Source: Desulfonema magnum (GTDB lineage Bacteria; Desulfobacterota; Desulfobacteria; Desulfobacterales; 4be13). From it: a stretch of 64,000 bases of DNA. The number at the start of each line of letters is the position of its first letter. Position 1 is the stretch's first letter. The stretch is from the NCBI RefSeq assembly GCF_017377395.1, contig NZ_CP061800.1, forward strand, positions 7,089,633 to 7,153,632, written 5' to 3'. Made by a program: the position numbers and the translations under genes. The notes below the pieces were generated by a model. That model searched no databases and was not told where the DNA came from. It saw only the letters and a list, made by a program, of their open reading frames with translations. This document shows, piece by piece, positions 9,570-18,522 of this stretch.

Positions 9570-11384
9570 ATGAAAAATTTGATAAAATTATTAATCTGTA
9601 TTTGTTTCTTTTCAAACACCTTGTGGGCAGACAACACAATCAAAAGTCTGAAGACAAAATTGCAAGCGGTTTCGGGCAAAGAAAAAGTGAAAATTTTAAA
9701 TGCACTGGCTGAGGCTCATTGGGAAATATCACCCAAAAAAAGTATAATATACGGTGAACAGGCTTTGAAATTAGTTAAAGATAAAAAAGAGAAGGCAAAC
9801 GCCTTACACAATATCGGCGTTGCTTATAAAAATTTAAGTAATTATGACAACGCATTGCAATATCATCTGAACGCGCTGAAAATAAGAGAGGCCGCAGGGG
9901 ATAAAAAAGCTATTGCCGATTCTTTGCATTATATCGGTGTTGTTTATGATTATTCGAACAACTTTGACAAGGCATTGGAATATCATTTTAGTGCGTTGAA
10001 AATAAGAAAAGAAATCGGTTACAGAAAAGGGATTGCCAATTCTCTGCACAATATCGGTGTGATCAATCACCGTTTAAACCATTATACAAAAGCATTGAAA
10101 TACTATCTGAATGCATTGAAAATACGAGAAGAAATTGGGGATAAAAAGGCCATTGCCGGTTCTTTGAATAATATCGGCGTAATTTATAAGAACATCATTA
10201 ATTACGTCAGATCGTTGGAATATTATCTGAAGGCATTAAAAATGTTTGAGGAACTGGATGATAAATATGAAACTGCAAATATCTCAAATAACATCGGTGA
10301 ACTTTATTTAAAGCTGAAAGATTATGACAAGGCATTTTCATATCTTGAGAAGGCATTGAAAATAGCAAGGGAAATCGGAGCAAAAGAATTAATCAGAGAA
10401 AATTACGAATTTCATTCTGACCTGTGGGCGGCAAAAGGAAATTATCAGAAAGCCCTTGAATACTATATGCTGTCTTCAAAAGTAAAGGACACTATTTTTA
10501 CGGAGGAAAGCAGTGCCAAAATTGCTGAAATGCAGACCATATATGAAACTGAAAAAAAGGAAAAAGAAATCGAGTTGTTAAAAAAAGATAATGCCATTAG
10601 TCAGTTGGAATTAGCCAGGCAAAAGCTGCTGAGAAATTCCTTTTTAGGCGGATTCGGGTTTGTTTTAATTTTAGCGTTTGTTGTGTATAACCGTTATCGT
10701 TTAAAGAAAAAGGCCCACGCGGAACTTGAGGCAGCGCATCATATTATCAAACTTGAAAAAGAAAAATCCGACAAATTGCTCTTAAACATTTTACCCCTGA
10801 GAGTTGCCAATGATTTAAAAGAAAAAGGTAAGACCGAGCCTGAGTCTTATGAAAATGTGACAGTTTATTTTTCAGATATTGTCGGTTTTACCAAAAAATC
10901 TGCCGAGCTGGACCCCAAATTTCTCATTGATGAGTTAAACGATATTTTTACGGCCTTTGACAATATCATAGAAAAAAATCATTGTGAACGCATTAAAACC
11001 ATCGGAGATGCCTATCTTTGTGTCTGCGGGATGCCGGAAGAGAATTCGAACCATGCGAAAAATGTTGTGAGATCGGCAATCGAAATCATTGAATATTTGA
11101 AAAAACGAAATCATCATACAAAAGCGCAATGGGAGATCAGAGTCGGCATTCATACGGGAAAAGTTGTGGGCGGTGTCGTGGGTGTCAAAAAATATATTTA
11201 TGATGTTTTCGGCGATACCATCAATACCGCTTCCAGAATGGAATCAAATTCCGAGCCTATGAAAATCAATATTTCAGAAGCAACTTATCATCTTGTAAAA
11301 CATAAATTCAAGTTTGTTGAAAGGGAAACGATTGTGGTAAAAGGCAAAGGGGATATGAAAATGTATTTTATAGATAACGGATAA
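9570..11384 (+). CDS. TPR-repeat class III adenylate cyclase, membrane anchored
   Basis: A 604-residue protein. An N-terminal signal-type segment (residues 1-20) is followed by about six tetratricopeptide repeats (residues 75-300, motif LHNIGVAYKNLSNYDNAL). Then come a coiled coil, one transmembrane segment near 358-374 and a class III nucleotide cyclase domain (425-600). The two metal-binding aspartates are D436 (FSDIVGF) and D480 (TIGDAY). The purine-selecting pair is K476 and D545, which is the adenylate rather than the guanylate pattern. N552 and R556 of the transition-state motif are present. TPRs would lie in the periplasm and the cyclase in the cytoplasm, suggesting a signal-responsive cAMP producer. 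The region is AT-rich. The start has no good ribosome binding site; it was chosen because the signal segment starts there. Confidence 0.9.
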   Translation: MKNLIKLLICICFFSNTLWADNTIKSLKTKLQAVSGKEKVKILNALAEAHWEISPKKSIIYGEQALKLVKDKKEKANALHNIGVAYKNLSNYDNALQYHLNALKIREAAGDKKAIADSLHYIGVVYDYSNNFDKALEYHFSALKIRKEIGYRKGIANSLHNIGVINHRLNHYTKALKYYLNALKIREEIGDKKAIAGSLNNIGVIYKNIINYVRSLEYYLKALKMFEELDDKYETANISNNIGELYLKLKDYDKAFSYLEKALKIAREIGAKELIRENYEFHSDLWAAKGNYQKALEYYMLSSKVKDTIFTEESSAKIAEMQTIYETEKKEKEIELLKKDNAISQLELARQKLLRNSFLGGFGFVLILAFVVYNRYRLKKKAHAELEAAHHIIKLEKEKSDKLLLNILPLRVANDLKEKGKTEPESYENVTVYFSDIVGFTKKSAELDPKFLIDELNDIFTAFDNIIEKNHCERIKTIGDAYLCVCGMPEENSNHAKNVVRSAIEIIEYLKKRNHHTKAQWEIRVGIHTGKVVGGVVGVKKYIYDVFGDTINTASRMESNSEPMKINISEATYHLVKHKFKFVERETIVVKGKGDMKMYFIDNG

Positions 11385-11392
11385 TCCCGCTG

Positions 11393-13447
11393 TCACATTG
11401 TTGATTTAAAAAATTGTTCCAACCCGATAATTGTAGGGGGAGACGTCCGATTCTGACCGGAAGTGAGCCGCTTGGGCCTGGCAATAAAATCAGATCCAGC
11501 AAGATCAGATCCAGCAACGGCATCAGGCTTTCTCTTTACATACCAGGCCGGAACAGCCCTTTCTTTAAAGCATTCGGACCTGGCAAAAACAACGGTTTTC
11601 GGCACCTGAAAATCCATGACTGGCTTATTTATATGTATTTTTTTCATGAAACTGAGCCATATGGGAAGCGCGGCTTTTGAACCTGTTTCTTTGTTTCCGA
11701 GAGACTGTTCCATATCAAAGCCAACCCATGTTCCGGTAATATACTGAGGCGTATATCCGACAAACCAGGCATCATGAAGATTGCTTGATGTTCCGGTTTT
11801 TCCTGCCGCGGGTCTGCCCAGTGCCAGGGCCCTGCGTCCGGTGCCGCGTTTGACCACGCTTTCAAGAAGGTTCGTCATGATATAGGCTGTGCTCGCTTCA
11901 ATGACCTTTTCAGTCCGCAAATTCGGTTCCTGAATCTCATTTCCGTCCCGGTCAATGATTTTTCTTATGAAAACAGGTGGAACAAGATCGCCGAGGTTTG
12001 TAAAAACTGAATAAGCTGTGACAAGTTCAAGCAGTGATACCCCTGAGGCCCCGAGCGCAAGGGAAAGCCCTTTGTTCAAATCAGATGTTATCCCCAGTTT
12101 TCTGGCATAGTTTCTGGCATAATCAATGCCCACGGCATTTAATAATTTTACAGCCGGTATGTTGCGGGACAGCGCGAGTGCTCTGCGAAGCCGGATAGGA
12201 CCGTAATATTTTTTATCATAGTTGCTGGGCCGCCACGCTTTTTTTGTTTCCTTGTTCCAATAGGTGACATCGCTGTCATTTATCATACTGACAGGTGTAT
12301 ATCCCTTGTCAAGCGCGGCCGCATATATGATCGGCTTAAATGCTGACCCGGGTTGCCTTCTTGACTGAGCTACCCTGTTTAACTGGCTTTTTTTAAAATC
12401 CCGTCCCCCTGCCATGACTTTCACATGACCCGTTTCCGACTCAATACACACCAATGTGGCCTGGGGTTTTGTTTTCCCTGTATATCTCTGACGCTTCTCA
12501 AGTGATTTCAGACCGTTTTCAACTTCAGCCAGTGCCGCCTTTTGCATTTCAATATTCACTGTTGTGTAAATTTTAAGGCCCCCGGTGTATAAAATTTCCG
12601 GTCCGAATTTGTCCTCAATATAACGCCGTATGTGTTCAGAATAACAGGGAACTGTTTCCATGTACCAGTTGCGTCTCGGTTTTATATGGATATCTGTCTT
12701 CATGGCCTCCCCGGCCTGAGCATCCGTAATATAGCCTTTTATCACCATTTGTCTTAAAACATATCTCTGCCGGGCTTTTGCCTTTTCCATTTCTTTGAAA
12801 GGGGAATATTCGCTGGGAGCTTTGGGCAGACCTGCCAATATGGCACATTCTGCAAGATTCATGTCTTTCGCAGATTTTCCAAAATAATTCTCAGCAGCCG
12901 CTTCCACTCCATATGCCCCATATCCCAGGTAAATCTGATTCAGATATAAAAAAAGAATGTCTTCTTTGGTAAATGTTTTTTCAATGCGGTATGCAAGCAG
13001 GGCTTCTTTCAGCTTTCGTTTGTAACTTCTTCCTGACGCGGATAAAAACGGCTTGACAACTTGCTGGGTAATGGTGCTGCCCCCCTGAACAATTGTTCCT
13101 GCCTCGATATTTTTAAAAAATGCTCTGATAATGCCAAGATAGTCCACACCTCTGTGTGTGAAAAATCTTGAATCTTCTGCCGCGATAAATGCCTGAATCA
13201 GAATTTTCGGCATTTTGGACAGGGGAATAACAAACCGCCGTTCTTTATAAAATTCGGCAATTTTTCTGTTATCGTCCGAATAAACCATTGTAGCCAAAGG
13301 CGGGCGGTAGTCTTTCAGGGAAGACACTTTAGGCAGTTCTTCGCTGATATGAAGGTAAACACCGGTAGCGATAAGTCCGCCCGATATGATTGTCATCATA
13401 ACAAAGGTCCCTGCAAACCATCGGATAATTTTTGCTGAATTCCACAC
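11393..13447 (-). CDS. mrcA: penicillin-binding protein 1A (bifunctional glycosyltransferase/transpeptidase)
   Basis: A class A penicillin-binding protein that polymerises and cross-links peptidoglycan outside the inner membrane. An N-terminal anchor (residues 8-32) is followed by a GT51 domain with EDSRFFTHRGVD (catalytic Glu91) and GGSTITQQ. The transpeptidase domain contains the SxxK box SAFKPI, the SRN motif SRNIPAV and AGKTGTSSN. At 684 residues it is shorter than the E. coli protein and lacks the large inserted domains. The frame starts at a GTG at 13447, with AGG about 10 bases upstream. It converges on the cyclase with only 8 bases between the stop codons and no visible terminator. 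Confidence 0.93.
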   Translation of the reverse strand: MWNSAKIIRWFAGTFVMMTIISGGLIATGVYLHISEELPKVSSLKDYRPPLATMVYSDDNRKIAEFYKERRFVIPLSKMPKILIQAFIAAEDSRFFTHRGVDYLGIIRAFFKNIEAGTIVQGGSTITQQVVKPFLSASGRSYKRKLKEALLAYRIEKTFTKEDILFLYLNQIYLGYGAYGVEAAAENYFGKSAKDMNLAECAILAGLPKAPSEYSPFKEMEKAKARQRYVLRQMVIKGYITDAQAGEAMKTDIHIKPRRNWYMETVPCYSEHIRRYIEDKFGPEILYTGGLKIYTTVNIEMQKAALAEVENGLKSLEKRQRYTGKTKPQATLVCIESETGHVKVMAGGRDFKKSQLNRVAQSRRQPGSAFKPIIYAAALDKGYTPVSMINDSDVTYWNKETKKAWRPSNYDKKYYGPIRLRRALALSRNIPAVKLLNAVGIDYARNYARKLGITSDLNKGLSLALGASGVSLLELVTAYSVFTNLGDLVPPVFIRKIIDRDGNEIQEPNLRTEKVIEASTAYIMTNLLESVVKRGTGRRALALGRPAAGKTGTSSNLHDAWFVGYTPQYITGTWVGFDMEQSLGNKETGSKAALPIWLSFMKKIHINKPVMDFQVPKTVVFARSECFKERAVPAWYVKRKPDAVAGSDLAGSDFIARPKRLTSGQNRTSPPTIIGLEQFFKSTM

Positions 13448-13517
13448 TTGTTCACGCCTGGCACGATTTTTTAAAATTTTGTTGAAGTGTCCAATTAAAA
13501 AACAATATGCTAATTTG

Positions 13518-13642
13518 CTGTGTACAGGACAAAAAAATTGCGGTGAAGAGAAAAAAACCGGCTTTTTTCCCCGGATGAAGCGCTCTCCCTGCTGGAAAAA
13601 GCCGGGTTTTTTTGCTGCTCATCTTTTTTGTCCTGCACACAG
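13518..13642. repeat. inverted-repeat element with AAACCGGCTTTTTT core
   Basis: Outer arms CTGTGTACAGGACAAAAAA pair with the segment ending at 13642. Inside are the inverted cores AAAACCGGCTTTTTT and AAAAAGCCGGGTTTTTTT. The core belongs to the family seen at 17426, 36612 and 47863. It lies upstream of PBP1A, and 13643-13969 beyond it is AT-rich with no gene visible. Confidence 0.75.
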
Positions 13643-13969
13643 GCTGACTTGACAAATACATTGTCAGTATTAATAATTTCAGGATATTATAAAAAATTAC
13701 GACATATAAATTCTATTTATAATTCACTTTATATGCTTTGGCAATGTTTTTGAAGTTTCAAATCATTTTATTCATCATTCTTTTTAAAACTATAGGATTT
13801 TAAGCTTTTGAAAAGAAAAAGAATAAAAATAGATTACCGCTTTTTGTATTATTTTTTGACATTAAAGAATTAAACAGTTAATATTCAGTATTTTTCATTG
13901 TCACTTGTCCGTTGACAATTAATAATAAATGATCAGTGACTGATGATTACAAGGATGTGAGATTCTTCG

Positions 13970-15655
13970 ATGGATGATTTTGACCAGACAAAAGATAATA
14001 TTACTTTGACAAAACATAACGATAATTTGGTAAATGTTTCAACTCATCTGAAAAGGATGGCCGAGATACAGCCCTATAAAAGAGCTGTGATCTGTCCTGT
14101 GGGATGGGATGAAAAAGGCCGTGTCGCTTATACTCATCTGACGTTTCTGCAGTTGGACCAGGAATCCGACTACATTGCCCACGGTCTTGAAAATGTCGGT
14201 ATAACACGTGGTACCAGGACAATTTTAATGGTAAGGCCCTGCCTGGAATTTTTTGCGCTGACATTTGCGCTATTCAAAATCGGAGCGATTCCGGTTGTTG
14301 TTGATCCCGGCATGGGAATACGCCGCATGGTCAGATGTCTCAGGGAAAGCAGACCCGAAGCATTTATTGGTATTCCCCTTGCCCATGTCATTCGGAAGAT
14401 TTATCCTGGATTTTTTAAAACAATAAAGACGTGGGTAACTGTTGGGCGCCGCTGGTTCTGGGGAGGGTTTACGCTGGAAAATATCCGCCAGACCCTTTGG
14501 GAAACATATCCCGCGGCACCGACCCGTCAGGATGAGACAGCAGCGATTCTTTTCACGACCGGAAGCACCGGTCCGGCCAAAGGTGTTGTCTATACTCACG
14601 GAATGTTTGACACTCAGGTTCGCCGCCTGAAATCTCATTTTGGCATTGCCGAAGGTGAAATTGATCTTCCCACATTTCCGCTGTTTGCCCTTTTTGATCC
14701 TGCCCTGGGAATGACAGCCGTCATACCGGACATGGATCCCACAAAACCCGCTCAGGTCAATCCTGAAAAGATCATAGAAGCCATTTTAAACCAGGGGGTG
14801 ACAAATATGTTTGCCTCACCGGCCCTGCTGAACCGGGTGGGCAGCTATGGCAAAGAAATGGGAATAAAACTTCCGTGTCTGAGACGGATTGTTTCCGCGG
14901 GCGCTCCGGTGTCTCCTGAAAATATTGAACAGTTTTCTTCCATGTTATCCGAAGGCACTGAAATTCACACACCTTACGGCGCTACGGAGGCCATGCCTAT
15001 TATTTCCATCGGAAGCAATGAGATTCTGTCTTCAACCCGGAAATTCACTGACCAGGGATATGGTATGTGTGTGGGCCGTCCCCTTGAGGAGACAGAGGTT
15101 CGCATCATAAGGATCACTGATGATCCCATTGAGGAATGGTCCGATGATCTTGTTGTTGAAAGGGGGGATACCGGGGAAATCACTGTAAAGAGCGGTCTGG
15201 TAAGCAGACACTATTTTGACAGGCCCAAGGCAGATTCCCTCGCAAAAATCAGGGACGGGAATGATGTCTGGCACAGAATGGGCGATCTGGCCTGGGAGGA
15301 TAACAAAGGGAGAATATGGTTCTGCGGCCGTAAAGGCCACCGTGTGGTTACGGAAAACGGAACCCTTTTTACCATCCCCTGTGAGGCTGTTTTTAACAAT
15401 CATGACGCGGTGCTTCGCAGTGCCCTTGTGGGCGTGGGTGATCCTCCGGAACAAAAACCAATTATATGTATTGAACTGAAAAATGGCGGAAAAAATATTG
15501 ATAAACACGCACTTAAAAAAGAGCTGCTTAATCTTGCAGCCCGTAATCCCATGACAGAAGAAATAAAAACCATATTGTTTCATAAGGGGTTCCCTGTGGA
15601 TATTCGTCACAATTCAAAAATTTTCAGAGAAAAACTGGCAAAATGGGCGACGTGA
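13970..15655 (+). CDS. oleC: OleC, AMP-dependent beta-lactone synthetase of olefin biosynthesis
   Basis: A 561-residue adenylating enzyme of the acyl-CoA synthetase superfamily. The phosphate-binding signature reads FTTGSTGPAKGVVYTH and the later A5 region HTPYGATEAMPI. In the characterised Ole pathway, OleC activates a 2-alkyl-3-hydroxy acid and closes it to a beta-lactone. The assignment rests on the overall OleC-like sequence and on the neighbours: OleD directly downstream, and OleA and OleB on the facing strand within 5 kb. It starts at the ATG at 13970 after the weak site AAGGATGTGAG. A 124-bp heptamer array directly follows the stop codon. Confidence 0.88.
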   Translation: MDDFDQTKDNITLTKHNDNLVNVSTHLKRMAEIQPYKRAVICPVGWDEKGRVAYTHLTFLQLDQESDYIAHGLENVGITRGTRTILMVRPCLEFFALTFALFKIGAIPVVVDPGMGIRRMVRCLRESRPEAFIGIPLAHVIRKIYPGFFKTIKTWVTVGRRWFWGGFTLENIRQTLWETYPAAPTRQDETAAILFTTGSTGPAKGVVYTHGMFDTQVRRLKSHFGIAEGEIDLPTFPLFALFDPALGMTAVIPDMDPTKPAQVNPEKIIEAILNQGVTNMFASPALLNRVGSYGKEMGIKLPCLRRIVSAGAPVSPENIEQFSSMLSEGTEIHTPYGATEAMPIISIGSNEILSSTRKFTDQGYGMCVGRPLEETEVRIIRITDDPIEEWSDDLVVERGDTGEITVKSGLVSRHYFDRPKADSLAKIRDGNDVWHRMGDLAWEDNKGRIWFCGRKGHRVVTENGTLFTIPCEAVFNNHDAVLRSALVGVGDPPEQKPIICIELKNGGKNIDKHALKKELLNLAARNPMTEEIKTILFHKGFPVDIRHNSKIFREKLAKWAT

Positions 15656-15659
15656 GCGG

Positions 15660-15783
15660 AAACTTGAAACTTGAAATTTGAAACTTGAAACTTGAAACTT
15701 GAAACTTGAAACTTGAAACTTGAAATTTGAAACTTGAAATTTGAAATTTGAAACTTGAAACTTGAAACTTGAAACTGGAAAGC
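15660..15783. repeat. CTTGAAA heptamer array between oleC and oleD
   Basis: About 17-18 nearly perfect 7-bp units (CTTGAAA, some TTTGAAA) begin 5 bases after the oleC stop and end just before oleD. The transcript would carry a tract of unpaired CUUGAAA repeats. Confidence 0.95.
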
Positions 15784-15801
15784 TGAAGCGTTGATGAAAA
15801 G

Positions 15802-16812
15802 ATGAGCAAAATAAGACCTCGAAATACACAAAAAATTCTGGTGACCGGGGGCGGTGGTTTCCTGGGAGGGGCAATTGTCAGGCAGCTTGTGCAAAGGGGA
15901 GATGCTGTCCGAAGTTTGTCCCGGGGCTTCTATCCTGAGTTGGCATCTCTTGGCGTTCAACAGATTCAGGGGGATATCAGCGATAGAGAGATTGTGGCTC
16001 AGGCTTGTGAAGGTATTGATCTTGTTTTTCATGTAGCTGCAAAACCCGGGGTGTGGGGGCCGTATGCTGATTATTTCAGAACCAATGTCACGGGAACCCG
16101 AAATATTATTGCCGCCTGCCATAAACATGGGGTTTCAAGGCTTGTTTATACAAGTTCCCCCAGTGTCGTGTTTGACAGCAGCCATATGGAAGGGGTGAAT
16201 GAATCTGTGCCTTATCCTGAAAAATTTCATGCCCATTATCCGAAAACAAAGGCGATGGCAGAACAGCATGTTCTCAGGGCTGCAACTGAGGGATTAAGGA
16301 CAATTATATTACGACCGCATCTGATATGGGGGCCGGGAGATAATCATCTTGTTCCCAGGATTCTTGCAAAGGGAAAACGTCTGGTAAGAGTGGGCAATGG
16401 CAGGAATCTTGTGGATACCATTTATATAGATAATGCCGCGGATGCCCATATTCTGGCCGGGGATAAGCTAAAAGAAAGTCCTGATCTTTCGGGAAATATC
16501 TATTTTATCAGCCAGGGCGAGCCTGTTTCTTTATGGGATATGATCAATGCGATTCTGAAAGCAGGGGGACTTGACCCTGTGAGGCGATCCATGCCTCAGA
16601 AGATGGCGCGGATGATCGGCGCTGTGCTTGAGTTCGTTTATGAGATGTTTCATATAAAGAGTGAGCCGCCCATGACACGGTTTGTGGCTGAGGAACTTGC
16701 AACAAGTCACTGGTTTGATATTAGCGCTGCCAGGAGGGATTTGGGGTATGTGCCTGCTGTTTCTGCGGAAGAGGGGCTTCAAAGGCTTGAAGCATGGCTG
16801 AAAAAAATATAG
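15802..16812 (+). CDS. oleD: OleD, NAD(P)H-dependent 2-alkyl-3-ketoacid reductase
   Basis: A 336-residue short-chain dehydrogenase of the extended/3-beta-HSD type. The nucleotide-binding loop reads LVTGGGGFLGGAIV (residues 14-27). The catalytic Tyr-x3-Lys is in HYPKTKAMAEQ, with the preceding Ser in YTSSPSVVF. OleD reduces the beta-keto acid made by OleA to the beta-hydroxy acid used by OleC, in the cytosol. It is downstream of oleC on the same strand, separated only by the heptamer array. The ATG at 15802 is preceded by GATGAAAAG, a poor ribosome binding site. A stable hairpin follows at 16895. Confidence 0.88.
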   Translation: MSKIRPRNTQKILVTGGGGFLGGAIVRQLVQRGDAVRSLSRGFYPELASLGVQQIQGDISDREIVAQACEGIDLVFHVAAKPGVWGPYADYFRTNVTGTRNIIAACHKHGVSRLVYTSSPSVVFDSSHMEGVNESVPYPEKFHAHYPKTKAMAEQHVLRAATEGLRTIILRPHLIWGPGDNHLVPRILAKGKRLVRVGNGRNLVDTIYIDNAADAHILAGDKLKESPDLSGNIYFISQGEPVSLWDMINAILKAGGLDPVRRSMPQKMARMIGAVLEFVYEMFHIKSEPPMTRFVAEELATSHWFDISAARRDLGYVPAVSAEEGLQRLEAWLKKI

Positions 16813-16814
16813 AA

Positions 16815-16857
16815 GTGTCAGGTGTTAAGTGTTAAGTGTTAAGTGTTAGGTATTGGG
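16815..16857. repeat. AGTGTTA heptamer array after oleD
   Basis: Six units of AGGTGTTA/AGTGTTA type begin 3 bases after the oleD stop codon. Confidence 0.85.
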
Positions 16858-16894
16858 AAAAAATGTAAAACATTTTTTTTATTCCGGTGATAAA

Positions 16895-16930
16895 AAGAAA
16901 CTAAGTCTTTTTGAAAAAACTTAGTTTCTT
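16895..16930. terminator. bidirectional terminator between oleD and the DUF2892 gene
   Basis: A perfect 11-bp stem (AAGAAACTAAG and complement) is extended inward by TTTTT/AAAAA. A run of T follows at about 16941-16947 in the rightward sense and an A-rich tract precedes it, so it could serve both converging genes. Confidence 0.7.
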
Positions 16931-16945
16931 AGAAAATATATTTTT

Positions 16946-17149
16946 TTAATCAAAAGCCTTTCCGGGCTTTATTCCCAATGGCTTGAGAATTTTAACCAGG
17001 GGGCAGAAACCGGTAAATGCGGATTGGAGCAGATTTGCCCCGACAAATGCTGTAAACCAGAGCCAGTTCTGACTGTGAACCACAGACAGCAATAAAGAGA
17101 TCAGAATAAAGCTGCCTGCAACTGCCAATATCACGCGGTCAATTGTCAT
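16946..17149 (-). CDS. DUF2892 (YgaP-like) small inner-membrane protein
   Basis: A 67-residue protein with two hydrophobic segments ([19 protein letters not shown] and [16 protein letters not shown]), then [14 protein letters not shown]. This matches the DUF2892 family, found alone or as the C-terminal membrane part of YgaP rhodanese-type sulfurtransferases. The start at 17149 is chosen over one 10 codons upstream because AAGGAGG lies 6 bases before it. It probably has a role in sulfur or redox chemistry at the membrane, but this is family-level inference only. Confidence 0.85.
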   Translation of the reverse strand: MTIDRVILAVAGSFILISLLLSVVHSQNWLWFTAFVGANLLQSAFTGFCPLVKILKPLGIKPGKAFD

Positions 17150-17185
17150 AGCAATCCTCCTTGTTCTTCTATTTTTCAATTATTT

Positions 17186-17470
17186 TTATCTGAATTCTCT
17201 GTTTTGCGGTGCTATCCATTTTTTTACCTCCTCTTTTTCCGAATCTGTCACAATAAGTCTCATGGGAAGTTCATGTATTACGGGTTCGCCGACAGGTTCG
17301 CTGAATATTTCATCATAAACAGTATCGGTTATCGCCAGATATATTCCCTGTTCCGGATCAGCTTTATTCAGAAGCAGACGATAAAGCACATACTGACCCA
17401 CGGTCTGTTCCGGATCAAGATTTGTCCGGTGAAGAAACCCGGCTTTTTTTACCGGAACGATCCGCCGCAC
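17186..17470 (-). pseudogene. XisH-like C-terminal fragment
   Basis: From about residue 19 the frame reads DPEQTVGQYVLYRLLL, then IYLAITDTVYDEIF and MRLIVTDSEKEEVKKWI. This is the C-terminal half of XisH, a PD-(D/E)XK-fold family named from the fdxN excision element of Anabaena. The N-terminal half is missing. It is replaced by translation of a hairpin element (VKKAGFLHR) that ends at about 17426. No XisI gene is nearby. I read it as a truncated remnant; a short expressed protein cannot be excluded. Confidence 0.75.
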
Positions 17471-17506
17471 ATGATGAAAAAAGCCGGGTTTCTCCGCTGT
17501 TCACGG
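17426..17506. repeat. hairpin element with AAACCCGGCTTTTTT core
   Basis: Arms GAAACCCGGCTTTTTT and AAAAAAGCCGGGTTTC flank a 28-base loop; outer bases CCGGTGAA and TTCACGG also pair. It sits exactly at the junction between two unrelated gene fragments. Confidence 0.8.
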
Positions 17507-17514
17507 AAAAAAAG

Positions 17515-17642
17515 ATGTATAAAAAAGTGTATGCGGCGATGAGTTCTTTGGTGCTTCTTGGCAGTGCATGTGTTTCGATCATCAGGCGGTTGACATATTG
17601 AACGATTGTCTCCAACAGGTCAGGGCGAATGCTTTGCGCCAC
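17515..17642 (-). pseudogene. gene fragment resembling the start of a carboxymuconolactone decarboxylase-type protein
   Basis: The frame starts at a GTG and reads MAQSIRPDLLETIVQYV, then ETHALPRSTKELIAAYT, which resembles the N-terminus of AhpD/carboxymuconolactone decarboxylase proteins. It then runs into the hairpin element. The catalytic Cys motif of that family is not reached. Identification is weak. Confidence 0.3.
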
Positions 17643-17660
17643 AAAGACCTTTGCTTGGTT

Positions 17661-17966
17661 TCATATTGCGCTGATCTGATAAATATGAACTTCTTTGTCA
17701 AGCCTGTTTTTCAGACGGTCTTCAGCTAATTCCAGATCGTATCGGGTCTGAAGGTTCAGCCAGAACTGGGGAGACATACCGAAAAAATTACCCAGCCGCA
17801 GGGCGGTATCGGCTGTCACCGATCTTTTGCAGTGTACGATCTCATTTATCCGTCTCGCCGGAACACTAATGTCTTTTGCTATACGATACTGACTGATACC
17901 CATCGGCTGAAGAAATTCCTCCGACAGTATCTTACCCGGGTGAACGGGAGGCATTTTTTTTTCCAT
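17661..17966 (-). CDS. higA: HigA-type antitoxin (XRE helix-turn-helix), no toxin beside it
   Basis: A 101-residue protein of the HigA addiction-module family. MPPVHPGKILSEEFLQPMG is the family N-terminus. The helix-turn-helix is ISQYRIAKDISVPARRINEIV, and the C-terminus ends with FFGMSPQFWLNLQTRYDLELAE. In complete systems it binds and neutralises the HigB RNase and represses its own promoter. No HigB-like frame lies on either side: the upstream DNA is AT-rich and non-coding, and downstream are gene fragments. An inverted repeat about 80 bp upstream could be its operator. It is either a solitary regulator or the survivor of a decayed module. Confidence 0.88.
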   Translation of the reverse strand: MEKKMPPVHPGKILSEEFLQPMGISQYRIAKDISVPARRINEIVHCKRSVTADTALRLGNFFGMSPQFWLNLQTRYDLELAEDRLKNRLDKEVHIYQISAI

Positions 17967-18046
17967 GATTATACCAATTCACTATTGAAATCAAGCATTG
18001 AAAAAGTACAATTATCTGCAACAGAACAAAATAAAGCTTTTGTATA

Positions 18047-18077
18047 GTATGATTTCAAAACTCAAATGGTATCATAC
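18047..18077. promoter_or_regulatory. possible HigA operator
   Basis: A 7-bp perfect inverted repeat, GTATGAT-N17-ATCATAC, lies about 80 bp upstream of higA. The assignment as operator is inferred from position only. Confidence 0.35.
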
Positions 18078-18207
18078 CAATAAAACCCTAACCAGTGATT
18101 ATACGACTTTTTTTCCGGCCAACATGCAATTTGGGATATTAGCTTGACAGTTCGTAATTTACGAAAAAATTATAATAGGAGCAGAATAAAAAAACAAGAA
18201 TTTTTCC

Positions 18208-18516
18208 AGGCATCCTTCATTTAGTAGTTTACACTTTCAGCTAAAATGAATTTTTTATGTTTTTTTTAATTCATGATAATTTTGATTATTTTTATAATAT
18301 AAACAACCTATTACAAAAAAAACTACAAATTTTGTAGTTAATTTTAGCTAATCATGTTTGAAGTGTGTAAAAAACTACAAAATTTGTAGATTTTACAATA
18401 TCTATTTGTAAATATTACTTTTATTTAGCTACAAAATTTGTAGATTGAAAAAAAATGGACTTTTTTTCAAATCACCAAAAGTGTAAAGTACTTTTGGGCA
18501 AATATGAAGGATGCCT
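18208..18516. mobile_element. 309-bp AT-rich inverted-repeat element carrying CTACAAAATTTGTAG palindromes
   Basis: The ends read AGGCATCCTTCAT and, inverted, ATGAAGGATGCCT, with GTTTACACTTT / AAAGTGTAAAG further in. TTTTCC flanks both ends (18202-18207 and 18517-18522), a probable 6-7 bp target duplication. Inside are three near-identical palindromes of the form CTACAAAATTTGTAG at about 18323, 18373 and 18431. The element appears to have inserted into an open frame on the minus strand (see next entry). Confidence 0.75.
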
Positions 18517-18522
18517 TTTTCC

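Noticed and set aside
15607-16128. Minus-strand frames across the oleC-oleD gap (FKFQVSS repeats)
   Set aside because: They translate the heptamer array and antisense oleD.
17967-18200. HigB toxin partner for HigA
   Set aside because: I looked on both strands beside higA for a HigB/RelE-like frame and found none; the DNA is AT-rich and non-coding.
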